Of a DNA stretch of 64,000 nucleotides, positions 44,905 to 54,313 are shown one piece after another (position 1 is the first letter of the stretch; every line of letters starts with the position of its first letter). The notes beneath the pieces are model-generated. The model was not told where the DNA came from. It worked only from the letters and a program-made list of their open reading frames with translations, and ran no database searches. Both the position numbers and the translations under genes were made by a program. The DNA lies in the NCBI RefSeq assembly GCF_019880405.1, contig NZ_CP082269.1:2356001-2420000 (forward strand), written 5' to 3'. Source of the DNA: Enterobacter sp. C2. GTDB taxonomy: Bacteria > Pseudomonadota > Gammaproteobacteria > Enterobacterales > Enterobacteriaceae.

Positions 44905-45813
44905 TTAACGATCTTTCGGGTCGAGGGCATCACGCAGGCCATCGCCGATAAAGTTAAAACAAAACAGGGTCACGACCAGGAACACCGCCGGGAAGAGCAG
45001 CAGCCACGGTGATACTTCCATCGAGTTTGCGCCATCGCTGAGCAGCGCGCCCCAGCTGCTGAGCGGCTCCTGAGTACCGAGACCAAGGAAGCTCAGGAAG
45101 GACTCAAACAGGATCATGCTTGGCACCAGCAGCGAGGCATATACCACCACCACACCCAACACGTTCGGTACGATATGGCGCACCACAATGCTGGCCGTCG
45201 ATACGCCGCCGACCTGCGCCGCTTCGATAAACTCTTTGCGCTTCAGGCTCAACGTCTGGCCACGCACGATACGCGCCATGTCAAGCCAGGAGACCATCCC
45301 GATCGCCACAAAGATCAGCAGGATGTTTTGACCAAAGAAGGTCACCAGCAGGATCACAAAGAACATGAACGGGAAGGAGTTGAGGATCTCCAGCAGGCGC
45401 ATCATGACCGAGTCGACTTTGCCGCCAAGGTAGCCGGAGAGCGATCCGTAGAGCGTGCCGACGATGACCGCCACCAGCGCCGCGGCGATGCCGACCATCA
45501 GAGAGATACGGCCGCCGATAGCCACGCGCACCAGCAGGTCACGCCCAGAGGAGTCGGTGCCGAAGTAGTGGCCAGACGCCATATCCGGCGCGTTGGACAT
45601 CATGCCCCAGTCGGTATCGAAATAGGTAAACTGCGACAGCAGTGGGGCAAAGGCGACGAACAGGGCGATCAGCACCAGTACGGCAAGGCTGGTTACCGCA
45701 GCGCGGTTGTGCATAAAGCGGCGACGCGCGTCCTGCCACAGGCTACGCCCTTCGACTTCCAGTTTCTCACTGAAGTTTTCCAGCGCCTCGCTGTTTTTCT
45801 TACTTAACATCAT
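44905..45813 (-). CDS. oppC: oligopeptide ABC transporter permease OppC
   Basis: An inner-membrane permease with 302 residues and about six helices, plus the cytoplasmic EAA-type loop EFIEAAQVGGVSTASIVVRHI that docks the ATPases. It starts 14 bases after oppB. Confidence 0.97.
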   Translation of the reverse strand: MMLSKKNSEALENFSEKLEVEGRSLWQDARRRFMHNRAAVTSLAVLVLIALFVAFAPLLSQFTYFDTDWGMMSNAPDMASGHYFGTDSSGRDLLVRVAIGGRISLMVGIAAALVAVIVGTLYGSLSGYLGGKVDSVMMRLLEILNSFPFMFFVILLVTFFGQNILLIFVAIGMVSWLDMARIVRGQTLSLKRKEFIEAAQVGGVSTASIVVRHIVPNVLGVVVVYASLLVPSMILFESFLSFLGLGTQEPLSSWGALLSDGANSMEVSPWLLLFPAVFLVVTLFCFNFIGDGLRDALDPKDR

Positions 45814-45827
45814 GGCGTACCCCAGCG

Positions 45828-46748
45828 TTAGTAACGGATTTTCGGATCGATAACGGCATAGAGCACGTCCACGATCGCGTTAAACAAAATAGTCAGCGTG
45901 CCGACCAGAATGGTCAGGCTCAACACCAGGGAGTAGTCGCGGTTCAGCGCGCCGTTAACAAACAGCTGGCCGATACCCGGAAGACCGTAGATGGTTTCGA
46001 TAACCATCGAGCCGGTGATGATGCCGACAAACGCAGGGCCCATATAGGAGAGAACCGGCAGCAGCGCGGGCTTCAGGGCGTGGCGCATGATGATCCGGCG
46101 CAGGGGCAGGCCTTTGGCGCGAGCGGTACGGATGAAGTTAGAGTGCAGCACTTCAATCATTGACCCACGGGTGATACGCGCAATGCTGGCGATATAGGCC
46201 AGAGAGAGCGCTACCATCGGCAGGATCATAAATTTAGGGGCCCCACCGTTCCAGCCGCCGCCTGGCAGCCACTTCAGGGTGATAGCGAAAATAAGCACCA
46301 ATAGCGGCGCAACCACGAAGCTGGGAATAACTACCCCGGTCATCGCAAACCCCATGACCGTATAGTCCCACTTTGTATTCTGGTTAAGCGCCGCAATAAC
46401 GCCTGCCGCAACGCCGAGCACCACAGCGAGGAAAAAGGCAGCTGCGCCTAATTTCGCCGACACCGGGAAGCTGGAAGCCACCAGATCGTTGACCGAATAG
46501 TCTTTATATTTAAATGACGGTCCGAAATCACCGTGCGCCAGCTGTTTCAGATAACTGAAATACTGGGTCATGATCGGATCGTTTAAGTGATATTTCGCTT
46601 CAATGTTCGCCATCACTTCCGGCGGCAGCGCGCGCTCGCTGGTAAAAGGACTACCCGGCGCAAGACGCATCATAAAGAAGGAGATCGTAATAAGAATCAG
46701 GAGTGTCGGAATTGCTTCCAGACAGCGACGTAAAATAAATTTCAACAT
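45828..46748 (-). CDS. oppB: oligopeptide ABC transporter permease OppB
   Basis: The partner permease, 306 residues, beginning MLKFILRRCLEAIPTLLIL; the EAA-type loop is FIRTARAKGLPLRRIIMRHA. It follows oppA after a 135-base gap containing a stable hairpin, which is likely to reduce its expression relative to the abundant OppA. Confidence 0.97.
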   Translation of the reverse strand: MLKFILRRCLEAIPTLLILITISFFMMRLAPGSPFTSERALPPEVMANIEAKYHLNDPIMTQYFSYLKQLAHGDFGPSFKYKDYSVNDLVASSFPVSAKLGAAAFFLAVVLGVAAGVIAALNQNTKWDYTVMGFAMTGVVIPSFVVAPLLVLIFAITLKWLPGGGWNGGAPKFMILPMVALSLAYIASIARITRGSMIEVLHSNFIRTARAKGLPLRRIIMRHALKPALLPVLSYMGPAFVGIITGSMVIETIYGLPGIGQLFVNGALNRDYSLVLSLTILVGTLTILFNAIVDVLYAVIDPKIRY

Positions 46749-46827
46749 TGCCCGTACCTTCTGGCCTGTGCCTTATACACGTGACGTAAGCACGCCTGTG
46801 TATGCAGTGCGATAAAATAAGACACGA

Positions 46828-46873
46828 TGGGGCAGTGCGACGCCGCGTCTTAGCACGGTTACGCCCTGCCCCA
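46828..46873 (-). terminator. oppA-oppB intercistronic hairpin
   Basis: TGGGGCAGtGCG (46828-46839) pairs, with one mismatch, with CGCcCTGCCCCA (46862-46873). It starts 10 bases after the oppA stop codon. It probably protects the oppA 3' end and/or partly terminates transcription; no U-run is present. Confidence 0.6.
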
Positions 46874-46883
46874 CATATTGCCA

Positions 46884-48518
46884 TTAATGTTTGATAACGT
46901 AGAGATCTTTACCGTAGACGTTATCCATTGGATCTTTACCGGTATAACCGCCAACCCACGGCTTCACCAGACGCGCGTTCACGTAGTAGTAAACCGGAAC
47001 GATCGCCGAGTCTTTGCCCAGCTGCTGCTCAGCCTGATCGTACAGCTCGCTGCGTTTCGCCTCGTCGCTGGCTTTCACGGCATCGGCCATGATGCGGTCA
47101 AACGCCTCGCTCTTATAGTGCGCGGTGTTCATTGAGCTGCCAGAGAGCATGGTATTCAGGAACGAGGTCGGCTCGTTATAGTCTGCACACCAGCCGGCAC
47201 GGGCCACGTCGAAGTTACCCTGATGACGGGTATCAAGGAAGGTTTTCCACTCCTGGTTCACCAGCTTGACGTTCACCCCAAGGTTTTTCTGCCAGATTGA
47301 AGCGGCAGCGATAGCCAACTTCTTGTGCAGATCGGAGGTGTTGTACAGCAGGTTAAAGGTCAGCGGCTTGTCTTTAGTATAGCCCGCTTCTGCCAGCAGT
47401 TTTTTCGCCTCTTCGTTGCGTTTTTCCTGCGTCCAGCCGAACCACTCCGGCTTGGTCAGCTTCGCACCGTCGGCGTATGGCGGGGTGTAGCCATAGGCAG
47501 GCAGATCGCCCTGCGCTTTTACTTTGTTAGCAATGATGTCGCGATCCAGGCCCAGCTTCAGCGCGGTACGGATGCGAGCGTCGGTAAACGGGGCTTTCTG
47601 GTTGTTGATTTCGTAGTAGTAAGTACACAGATACGGGTCAACGTGAACTTCCTGCGGGATCTCTTTTTTCAGCTTCTGGAACAGCTCGATCGGCAGGTTG
47701 TTATAGGTCATGTCAATCTCGCCGCTGCGGTAGCGGTTCACATCCGTCACTTCGGAGGAGATTGGCAGATAGGTAATTTGATCGAGAACGGTTTTGCCGT
47801 TATTCCAGTAGTTGGTGTTACGCACCATCACAATACGTTCGTTAACCACCCAGTCCTGCAGTTTAAACGCGCCGTTAGAGACGATATTTGCTGGCTGAGT
47901 CCACTTTTCGCCAAATTTTTCGATGGCGGTTTTATTTACCGGGGACATCGCCGGGTTAACCAGCAGCTTATAGAAGTAGGGTACCGGCTCGCTCAGGGTG
48001 ACTTCCAGCGTATGGTCATCAATTGCCTTAACGCCCAGCTCGCTCGGCTTCATTTTACCGTCGATGATCGCATCAACGTTTACGATATGGCCATATTGCG
48101 GATAGCTTGCATAAGGCGAGGCGGTATTTGGATCCACCAGGCGCTGCCAGCTATAGACGAAATCCTGGGCGGTCACAGGTTCGCCGTTGGACCACTTAGC
48201 GTCTTTACGCAGATGGAAGGTCCAGACTTTAAAATCTTTATTGTCCCAGGATTCAGCAACGCCCGGAACGGGGTGGCCGTCAACCGGAGAGGTAATCAGC
48301 AGACCTTCGAAGAGATCGCGGCTGACGTTGGATTCTGGTACCCCTTCGATCTTATTTGGGTCGAGCGACTGCGGCTCGGCACCGTTATTTCGGATCAGGG
48401 TTTGCTTCTCTGCCAGTTGAACACCTGCAGGTACATCTGCCGCCATGGCAACGTTACCCGCGATTAGCGCAGTCAAAATCCCTGCCGCTACCAAGCTTTT
48501 TTTTGTGATGATGGACAT
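46884..48518 (-). CDS. oppA: periplasmic oligopeptide-binding protein OppA
   Basis: Binds peptides of two to five residues in the periplasm and delivers them to OppBC. 544 residues (543 in E. coli); signal peptide MSIITKKSLVAAGILTALIA...AMA cleaved before ADVPAG. Solute-binding family 5 signature near GVPESNVSRDLFEGLLITSP. First gene of the opp operon. A CA-rich stretch next to the ATG fits the known GcvB small-RNA target region. Confidence 0.97.
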   Translation of the reverse strand: MSIITKKSLVAAGILTALIAGNVAMAADVPAGVQLAEKQTLIRNNGAEPQSLDPNKIEGVPESNVSRDLFEGLLITSPVDGHPVPGVAESWDNKDFKVWTFHLRKDAKWSNGEPVTAQDFVYSWQRLVDPNTASPYASYPQYGHIVNVDAIIDGKMKPSELGVKAIDDHTLEVTLSEPVPYFYKLLVNPAMSPVNKTAIEKFGEKWTQPANIVSNGAFKLQDWVVNERIVMVRNTNYWNNGKTVLDQITYLPISSEVTDVNRYRSGEIDMTYNNLPIELFQKLKKEIPQEVHVDPYLCTYYYEINNQKAPFTDARIRTALKLGLDRDIIANKVKAQGDLPAYGYTPPYADGAKLTKPEWFGWTQEKRNEEAKKLLAEAGYTKDKPLTFNLLYNTSDLHKKLAIAAASIWQKNLGVNVKLVNQEWKTFLDTRHQGNFDVARAGWCADYNEPTSFLNTMLSGSSMNTAHYKSEAFDRIMADAVKASDEAKRSELYDQAEQQLGKDSAIVPVYYYVNARLVKPWVGGYTGKDPMDNVYGKDLYVIKH

Positions 48519-48530
48519 TGTGTTGGTACT
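48516..48530 (-). promoter_or_regulatory. likely GcvB target at the oppA translation start
   Basis: The mRNA sequence ACCAACACAAUG next to the start codon is CA-rich and complementary to the GU-rich R1 segment of GcvB, which represses oppA in enteric bacteria. Assigned from knowledge of that sRNA; gcvB itself is not in this window. Confidence 0.45.
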
Positions 48531-48743
48531 CCACTCATTATAATTACTGGCTTTTGCGCCAGCCTGTTTTATACCCCCCCGTAGGGGTTCCTTTACGGCG
48601 CACGAGCTTTTGCATCCGCAAGGTTTTACTGCTTGCTATCACCGACTTTTATTATTACTGGCTGCTCATGGCGGCAGCCTGGCGTCGATTTTTTACCGTC
48701 TCCCCTGTTAGAGACGTCTCTTATATCCGACGAGGATCATATT

Positions 48744-48758
48744 TGAAAATGATTCTCA
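48744..48758. promoter_or_regulatory. Fur-like box in the oppA upstream region
   Basis: TGAAAAT-G-ATTCTCA matches the 7-1-7 Fur consensus TGATAAT-N-ATTATCA at 12 of 14 arm positions. It lies about 230 bases upstream of the oppA ATG, and further from ychE. Whether Fur controls opp here is inference. Confidence 0.45.
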
Positions 48759-49169
48759 TCTGCATCTATTCTGCTGCAAAGAGTGGCCCGGAAAGTATCA
48801 AATGCATTTCTCGTCCGCCAATACAATTTGCAAATTTGTTAAGCAATTCTCTTTTACACGATTCGGCAGCGTCTGGTTGAATCTGAGTCTGATTGTTTTT
48901 TACACAAAAACGTAACAAGCGCGCATTTTCTAGCACATTCATCTGTGTGGATGATTAATTTACTAATATCATTTCGATAATCCCACAGCAAGCCCCAGCG
49001 TATCATGTGAGTAAAATAACAGGTGGAACGCGGTAAATGTAAGCAAACGTGACAAGGAAGGGAATTTAACCTGCTGATCGGTAAAGATTTAATTCTGTTA
49101 GCGTGATTTATTATGATTACACCGCTTTTCAACATTAGTTATATGTTTTACTAATAATGCTGAAAAGAA

Positions 49170-49188
49170 ACGGAGCAGGATGCTCCGT
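49170..49188 (-). terminator. terminator after ychE
   Basis: An 8-bp stem ACGGAGCA / TGCTCCGT with a 3-base loop; on the minus strand it is followed by TTCTTTTC, about 30 bases past the ychE stop. Confidence 0.7.
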
Positions 49189-49217
49189 TCAGGATGACAT
49201 TTTTCGAATGAAGGCAA

Positions 49218-49865
49218 TCAGTGGGTTAAGCCGGGGAAAATGGCTTTGATTCCGGTAACGATAAATTCAATACCCAGCGCCATCAGCAACAGGCCCATGA
49301 TACGGGTAATGACATTAATGCCGGTCTGGCCTAATAAACGAACCAGCCAGGGCGCAATACGAAACAGTCCCCAGCAGCAGAGCGCAAACAGGGCAATGGC
49401 GATGGAGAAACAGAGCAGATGGGGCCAACTGTGAAAACGCGTTCCCCAGACAATGGTGGAGCTGATGGCCCCTGGTCCCGCCATGAGCGGCAGCGCGAGC
49501 GGTACTACCCCGATGCTTTCGCGAATCGCCGTCTCTGACTTCTCCTGTTTGTTCTGCTTATCTTCCCCCAGCTTGCCGCTGATCATCGACATCGCAATTG
49601 TCACCACCAGGATGCCCCCGGCAATCCGGAAGGAGTCAATAGAGATGCCAAACAGTTGCAGGATGGTGCTGCCCAGAAAGAGCGAGGTGAGCAGAATAAT
49701 GGCCACCGAGACGCTGGCCGTCAGGTTGGTTTTGTTTCTTGCCGCCGCTGTCTGGTAACTGGTCATGCTAATGAATACAGGGATGATCCCGACCGGGTTA
49801 ACCAACGCAAAGAGACCAATGAAAAACTTCAGGTAGGTCGGAAAATCAAACAACGACTGGATCAC
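49218..49865 (-). CDS. ychE: YchE, MarC-family inner-membrane protein
   Basis: A 215-residue protein with six predicted helices of the MarC/UPF0056 family; function unknown. Conserved elements: FFIGLFALVNPVGIIPVF at the N-terminus, and LPLMAGPGAISSTIVWG. The start is GTG at 49865, giving MIQSLFDFP as in E. coli. It lies upstream of opp on the same strand and divergent from adhE. Confidence 0.93.
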   Translation of the reverse strand: MIQSLFDFPTYLKFFIGLFALVNPVGIIPVFISMTSYQTAAARNKTNLTASVSVAIILLTSLFLGSTILQLFGISIDSFRIAGGILVVTIAMSMISGKLGEDKQNKQEKSETAIRESIGVVPLALPLMAGPGAISSTIVWGTRFHSWPHLLCFSIAIALFALCCWGLFRIAPWLVRLLGQTGINVITRIMGLLLMALGIEFIVTGIKAIFPGLTH

Positions 49866-50104
49866 GGTAAACTCCGCAAAGAATCAACGCCGAAGGCAAA
49901 ATTTTAGTCATAAAAAAACCATGCTAAAGATACGCCTAATATCAGCATACTTCACCAGAAATATTCTGAAAAACGGGTGAGATAACGTATGTTATTTAAT
50001 TGTAGAAAGTATGATAGCTTATTTCTACTCCATCCCTGAAATTATTAACATTTGATACAAATGAATAAAAAGAGTCTGCTGAAAGGTGTCAGCTTGGACT
50101 ATTT

Positions 50105-50118
50105 TTGATCTGGATCAC
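50105..50118. promoter_or_regulatory. FNR/CRP-like palindrome upstream of adhE
   Basis: TTGATCTGGATCAC matches TTGAT-N4-ATCAA at nine of ten positions, about 240 bases before the adhE start codon. It fits anaerobic control of a fermentation gene; binding is not shown. Confidence 0.5.
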
Positions 50119-50201
50119 GTAATTACTACTCAGAAGTGAGTAACCTTGTTTACGCCGCCAGGGAGAAAAAAAGTATCAAACGGTATGATGCTGAGGCGAG
50201 G

Positions 50202-50329
50202 CTCTTTTAGTAAATCATGGGTGCAGGTGTCGTTGATAAGTTATTGTTTTTGAAACGGTAATGCAGGCTGCCACGGCTCTTACTATACTGTTCTGTTGAT
50301 CCGTTGAGCAACTGATTTACTAAAAGAGT
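50202..50329 (+). promoter_or_regulatory. adhE leader long-range hairpin
   Basis: CTCTTTTAGTAAATCA (50202-50217) is perfectly complementary to TGATTTACTAAAAGAG (50314-50329), which ends 11 bases before the AGGAG ribosome-binding site at 50341. The 16-bp duplex in the mRNA can hold the translation start region closed. In E. coli RNase III cleavage of the adhE leader is required for translation; this stem is the obvious substrate. Confidence 0.75.
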
Positions 50330-50351
50330 TTAACATTATCAGGAGATCATT

Positions 50352-53033
50352 ATGGCCGTTACTAACGTCGCTGAACTTAACGCACTCGTTGAACGCGTAA
50401 AAAAAGCCCAGCGTGAATATGCCAACTTTTCTCAAGAACAAGTTGATAAAATCTTCCGTGCCGCCGCTCTGGCTGCCGCCGATGCGCGAATCCCTCTCGC
50501 TAAGCTGGCCGTTGCAGAATCCGGTATGGGTATTGTGGAAGATAAAGTGATTAAAAACCACTTCGCTTCTGAATATATCTATAACGCATACAAAGATGAA
50601 AAGACCTGCGGTGTGCTTTCTACCGACGACACCTTTGGCACCATCACTATCGCTGAACCTATCGGTATTATCTGCGGTATTGTTCCGACCACTAACCCAA
50701 CCTCTACCGCTATCTTTAAGTCGCTGATTAGCCTCAAGACCCGCAACGCGATTATCTTCTCTCCACATCCGCGTGCAAAAGATGCAACCAATAAAGCCGC
50801 CGATATCGTTCTGCAGGCCGCTATCGCAGCGGGCGCACCGAAAGATCTGATTGGCTGGATCGACCAACCTTCCGTAGAGCTGTCTAATGCCCTGATGCAC
50901 CACCCGGATATCAACCTGATCCTCGCGACCGGTGGTCCAGGCATGGTAAAAGCGGCGTACAGCTCCGGTAAACCGGCTATCGGCGTAGGTGCAGGTAACA
51001 CACCGGTGGTGATCGACGAAACCGCCGATATCAAACGTGCAGTCGCCTCTGTACTGATGTCAAAAACCTTTGATAACGGCGTTATCTGTGCGTCCGAGCA
51101 GTCTGTCGTGGTCGTTGACTCCGTCTATGACAGCGTGCGTGAACGTTTCGCCAGCCATGGCGGCTACATGCTGCAGGGCCAGGAGCTGAAAGCCGTTCAG
51201 GATATCATCCTGAAAAACGGCGCGCTGAACGCGGCCATTGTCGGTCAGCCAGCGGTTAAAATTGCTGAACTGGCGGGCTTCACCGTTCCATCCAGCACCA
51301 AAATCCTGATTGGCGAAGTCACCAACGTCGATGAGAGCGAGCCGTTTGCGCACGAAAAACTCTCTCCGACGCTGGCAATGTACCGCGCGAAAGATTTCGA
51401 AGACGCCGTTGTTAAGGCGGAAAAACTGGTCGCCATGGGCGGGATCGGCCACACCTCCTGCCTCTATACTGACCAGGACAACCAGCCAGAGCGCGTAGCT
51501 TTCTTCGGCGAGAAGATGAAAACTGCCCGTATTCTGATTAACACCCCGGCCTCTCAGGGTGGTATCGGCGACCTGTACAACTTCAAACTTGCCCCGTCCC
51601 TGACCCTGGGCTGCGGCTCATGGGGTGGTAACTCCATCTCTGAAAACGTCGGTCCGAAGCACCTGATCAACAAGAAAACCGTTGCTAAGCGAGCTGAAAA
51701 CATGCTGTGGCATAAACTTCCGAAATCAATCTACTTCCGCCGTGGCTCCCTGCCCATCGCGCTGGATGAAGTGATTACCGATGGTCACAAACGCGCGCTG
51801 ATCGTCACCGACCGTTTCCTGTTCAACAACGGCTATGCGGACCAGATCACCTCCGTGCTGAAAGCGGCAGGCGTTGAAACAGAAGTGTTCTTTGAAGTTG
51901 AAGCGGATCCGACCCTGACCATCGTCCGTAAGGGCGCTGAGCTGGCGAACTCCTTCAAGCCTGACGTGATCATCGCCCTGGGCGGCGGTTCCCCGATGGA
52001 CGCAGCAAAAATCATGTGGGTTATGTACGAACATCCGGAAACCCACTTCGAAGAGCTGGCGCTGCGCTTTATGGATATCCGTAAACGTATCTACAAGTTC
52101 CCGAAAATGGGCGTGAAAGCAAAAATGATTGCTATCACCACCACCTCCGGTACCGGCTCTGAAGTGACGCCGTTCGCGGTCGTAACCGACGATGCCACCG
52201 GTCAGAAATACCCGCTGGCTGACTATGCCTTGACCCCGGATATGGCGATTGTCGATGCCAACCTGGTAATGGATATGCCGAAATCCCTGTGCGCCTTTGG
52301 CGGCCTGGATGCGGTGACCCACGCGCTGGAAGCCTATGTATCAGTACTGGCCTCTGAATTCTCTGATGGTCAGGCTCTGCAGGCGCTTAAGCTGCTGAAA
52401 GAGTACCTGCCAGCGTCTTACCACGAAGGGTCGAAAAACCCGGTTGCCCGCGAACGCGTGCACGGTGCGGCAACCATCGCCGGGATTGCGTTTGCTAACG
52501 CCTTCCTCGGGGTCTGTCACTCCATGGCACACAAGCTTGGCTCACAGTTCCACATTCCACACGGCCTGGCCAACGCCCTGCTGATTGGTAACGTTATCCG
52601 CTATAACGCCAACGATAACCCAACCAAACAGACCGCCTTCAGCCAGTACGACCGTCCGCAGGCTCGCCGTCGCTACGCAGAGATTGCCGACCACCTGGGC
52701 CTGAGTGCACCGGGCGATCGCACCGCAGCGAAGATTGAGAAACTGTTGGGATGGCTGGACAGCCTGAAAGCCGAACTGGGTATTCCGAAATCTATCCGCG
52801 AAGCAGGCGTGCAGGAAGCTGACTTCCTTGCACACGTTGATAAGCTGTCTGAAGACGCTTTCGATGACCAGTGCACCGGCGCTAACCCGCGCTACCCGCT
52901 GATCGCCGAGCTGAAACAGATCCTGCTCGATACCTACTACGGTCGTGAATACAAAGAAGGCGACGCTGCACCTGCGCAGGTTGAGGTTGCTGTACCGGTA
53001 AAAGCCGATAAAAAAGTGAAAAAACCCGCTTAA
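50352..53033 (+). CDS. adhE: bifunctional acetaldehyde-CoA / alcohol dehydrogenase AdhE
   Basis: Reduces acetyl-CoA to acetaldehyde and then ethanol during fermentation; assembles into spirosomes. 893 residues (891 in E. coli). The N-terminal aldehyde dehydrogenase has the catalytic Cys in NGVICASEQS; the linker is followed by the Fe-dependent alcohol dehydrogenase with GGGSPMDAAKIMW and the iron ligands in HSMAHKLGSQFHIPHG. The C-terminal tail is Lys/Val-rich. AGGAG is 7 bases before the ATG. Monocistronic, with a strong terminator. Confidence 0.97.
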   Translation: MAVTNVAELNALVERVKKAQREYANFSQEQVDKIFRAAALAAADARIPLAKLAVAESGMGIVEDKVIKNHFASEYIYNAYKDEKTCGVLSTDDTFGTITIAEPIGIICGIVPTTNPTSTAIFKSLISLKTRNAIIFSPHPRAKDATNKAADIVLQAAIAAGAPKDLIGWIDQPSVELSNALMHHPDINLILATGGPGMVKAAYSSGKPAIGVGAGNTPVVIDETADIKRAVASVLMSKTFDNGVICASEQSVVVVDSVYDSVRERFASHGGYMLQGQELKAVQDIILKNGALNAAIVGQPAVKIAELAGFTVPSSTKILIGEVTNVDESEPFAHEKLSPTLAMYRAKDFEDAVVKAEKLVAMGGIGHTSCLYTDQDNQPERVAFFGEKMKTARILINTPASQGGIGDLYNFKLAPSLTLGCGSWGGNSISENVGPKHLINKKTVAKRAENMLWHKLPKSIYFRRGSLPIALDEVITDGHKRALIVTDRFLFNNGYADQITSVLKAAGVETEVFFEVEADPTLTIVRKGAELANSFKPDVIIALGGGSPMDAAKIMWVMYEHPETHFEELALRFMDIRKRIYKFPKMGVKAKMIAITTTSGTGSEVTPFAVVTDDATGQKYPLADYALTPDMAIVDANLVMDMPKSLCAFGGLDAVTHALEAYVSVLASEFSDGQALQALKLLKEYLPASYHEGSKNPVARERVHGAATIAGIAFANAFLGVCHSMAHKLGSQFHIPHGLANALLIGNVIRYNANDNPTKQTAFSQYDRPQARRRYAEIADHLGLSAPGDRTAAKIEKLLGWLDSLKAELGIPKSIREAGVQEADFLAHVDKLSEDAFDDQCTGANPRYPLIAELKQILLDTYYGREYKEGDAAPAQVEVAVPVKADKKVKKPA

Positions 53034-53046
53034 TTTTTCGCGCTAA

Positions 53047-53077
53047 CAAAAACCCGCCTCATGGCGGGTTTTTTTAT
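53047..53077 (+). terminator. terminator after adhE
   Basis: AAAAACCCGCC / GGCGGGTTTTTTT with a short loop, 14 bases beyond the adhE stop codon; the A-tract may also serve the convergent tdk. Confidence 0.92.
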
Positions 53078-53120
53078 GGCCTCAGCGGTGCGCTGGGCCT
53101 GTTTTCGGCTTTATCCCTAC

Positions 53121-53735
53121 CTACCCACGCACACGGCGCTGAATCGCTGTCAGAGAGCCCTCTACAAGCGCCTCTTTATAGTGTTTGCGGCACACTGAGA
53201 CATAACGCTCGTTGCCGCCAATAACCACCTGCTCTCCCTCATTATAGGGATGCCCATCCTGATCGAGACGTAACACCATGCTGGCCTTACGGCCACAGAA
53301 ACAGATGGTTTTTAACTCGACCAGCTTATCTGACCATGCCAGCAAATAGAGGCTGCCGTTAAATAGCTCACCGCGAAAATCGGTTCGTAGCCCATAGCAC
53401 AGCACAGGAATATCAAGCTTATCGACAATTTCAGAGAGCGCATACACCTGCTCACGCGTTAAAAACTGGCTCTCATCCACCAGCACGCAGTGGACTGGCT
53501 CCTGCGCATGCTCATCGCGGATCTCATCAAACAGCGAAGTGTTTTGGTTGAATAATTTTGCCGGTGAAGAGAGGCCGATACGTGAGCTGACTTTTCCACT
53601 ACCGAAACGGTTATCAATTTCAGCTGTGTAGACCAGCGAGCGCATCCCCCTTTCCTGGTAATTGTAGGAAGACTGCAAAAGCGCCGTTGATTTGCCGGCG
53701 TTCATTGCCGAATAGTAGAAATATAGCTGTGCCAT
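53121..53735 (-). CDS. tdk: thymidine kinase
   Basis: Salvage enzyme converting thymidine to dTMP. 204 residues; P-loop [19 protein letters not shown] Walker-B-like segment, and zinc cysteines (CFCGRKAS and CRKH). The ATG at 53735 gives MAQLYFYYS as in E. coli; an upstream in-frame start is not conserved. Convergent with adhE and divergent from hns. Confidence 0.97.
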   Translation of the reverse strand: MAQLYFYYSAMNAGKSTALLQSSYNYQERGMRSLVYTAEIDNRFGSGKVSSRIGLSSPAKLFNQNTSLFDEIRDEHAQEPVHCVLVDESQFLTREQVYALSEIVDKLDIPVLCYGLRTDFRGELFNGSLYLLAWSDKLVELKTICFCGRKASMVLRLDQDGHPYNEGEQVVIGGNERYVSVCRKHYKEALVEGSLTAIQRRVRG

Positions 53736-54313
53736 TGGTCTGGAGACCCCAATCAAGATGTAATTTTAACCGCGCGGATTGTAGCATAATTTGCTCAGCT
53801 AACATGCGTCAGGACGGCAGTGACTCTGTTAATGGTAATCCTTACATCTTGCCGTGATATACACATTTTATAACATTTATGAACACCATAACTCTGGTTG
53901 CCTGACTGAAAGGTTGGTGCTTTATCTCTATGCCGTATGGCGCGCAGGTTTTTGCGCATTGCGGATTTTAACTTAGGTTACAGAAAGTATTAGTAATTTA
54001 AGCTCAACACGCTTATGTCAGACTAATAAGAAAGGTTGATATTTATCCATCTCAGCTATAGTACCGCCAGGATTAATCGAAAATGCATGATTACAATTCT
54101 TCGTTAATCTAACCCCGAGCAGACCAGGGGTAATGCATTGGATAACCATTGTAGGGCCAGTCCACGGCAGGAAAATTTAAGATAACGGAATTAATAAAAC
54201 CAACAAATAATGAGTAATTTTGAATTCCTTACATTGGCGGGTATTGCACAACTCAAATTATCGCTCTATTATTAGCTCAACAAACCACCCATTATAAGTT
54301 TGAGATTACTACA
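53736..54313. other. tdk-hns divergent intergenic region
   Basis: About 580 AT-rich bases without a recognisable gene. The right end carries the hns promoter. Its length and AT content fit the H-NS-, Fis- and CspA-controlled hns upstream region known from E. coli. I see no small RNA or repeat I can support. Confidence 0.5.
54244..54272 (+). promoter_or_regulatory. hns promoter
   Basis: -35 TTGCAC (54244-54249), 17-base spacer, -10 TATTAT (54267-54272), about 40 bases before the hns start. Its location matches the E. coli hns promoter. Confidence 0.65.

Larger units (their letters stand above)
48519..49217. other. oppA upstream region (about 700 bases without a gene)
   Basis: AT-rich region between the oppA start and the ychE stop. 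It should contain the oppA promoter and long leader. Visible elements are the CA-rich GcvB-like site, a Fur-like box at 48744-48758 and the ychE terminator at 49170-49188. Open frames here on either strand show no recognisable protein. Confidence 0.6.
49866..50351. other. adhE promoter and long leader region
   Basis: About 490 bases without a gene between ychE and adhE. It holds an FNR-like site at 50105-50118 and a 16-bp perfect inverted repeat in the leader (50202-50217 / 50314-50329). In E. coli the adhE leader is long, controlled by Cra, Fis and NarL, and processed by RNase III. Confidence 0.7.

Noticed and set aside
47325-48467. 380-codon plus-strand frame opposite oppA
   Set aside because: Long, but entirely antisense to oppA, a conserved and strongly biased gene; no homology recognised.
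48854-49135. 93-codon minus-strand frame upstream of oppA
   Set aside because: No domain, biased AT-rich composition, and lies in the oppA leader/promoter region.
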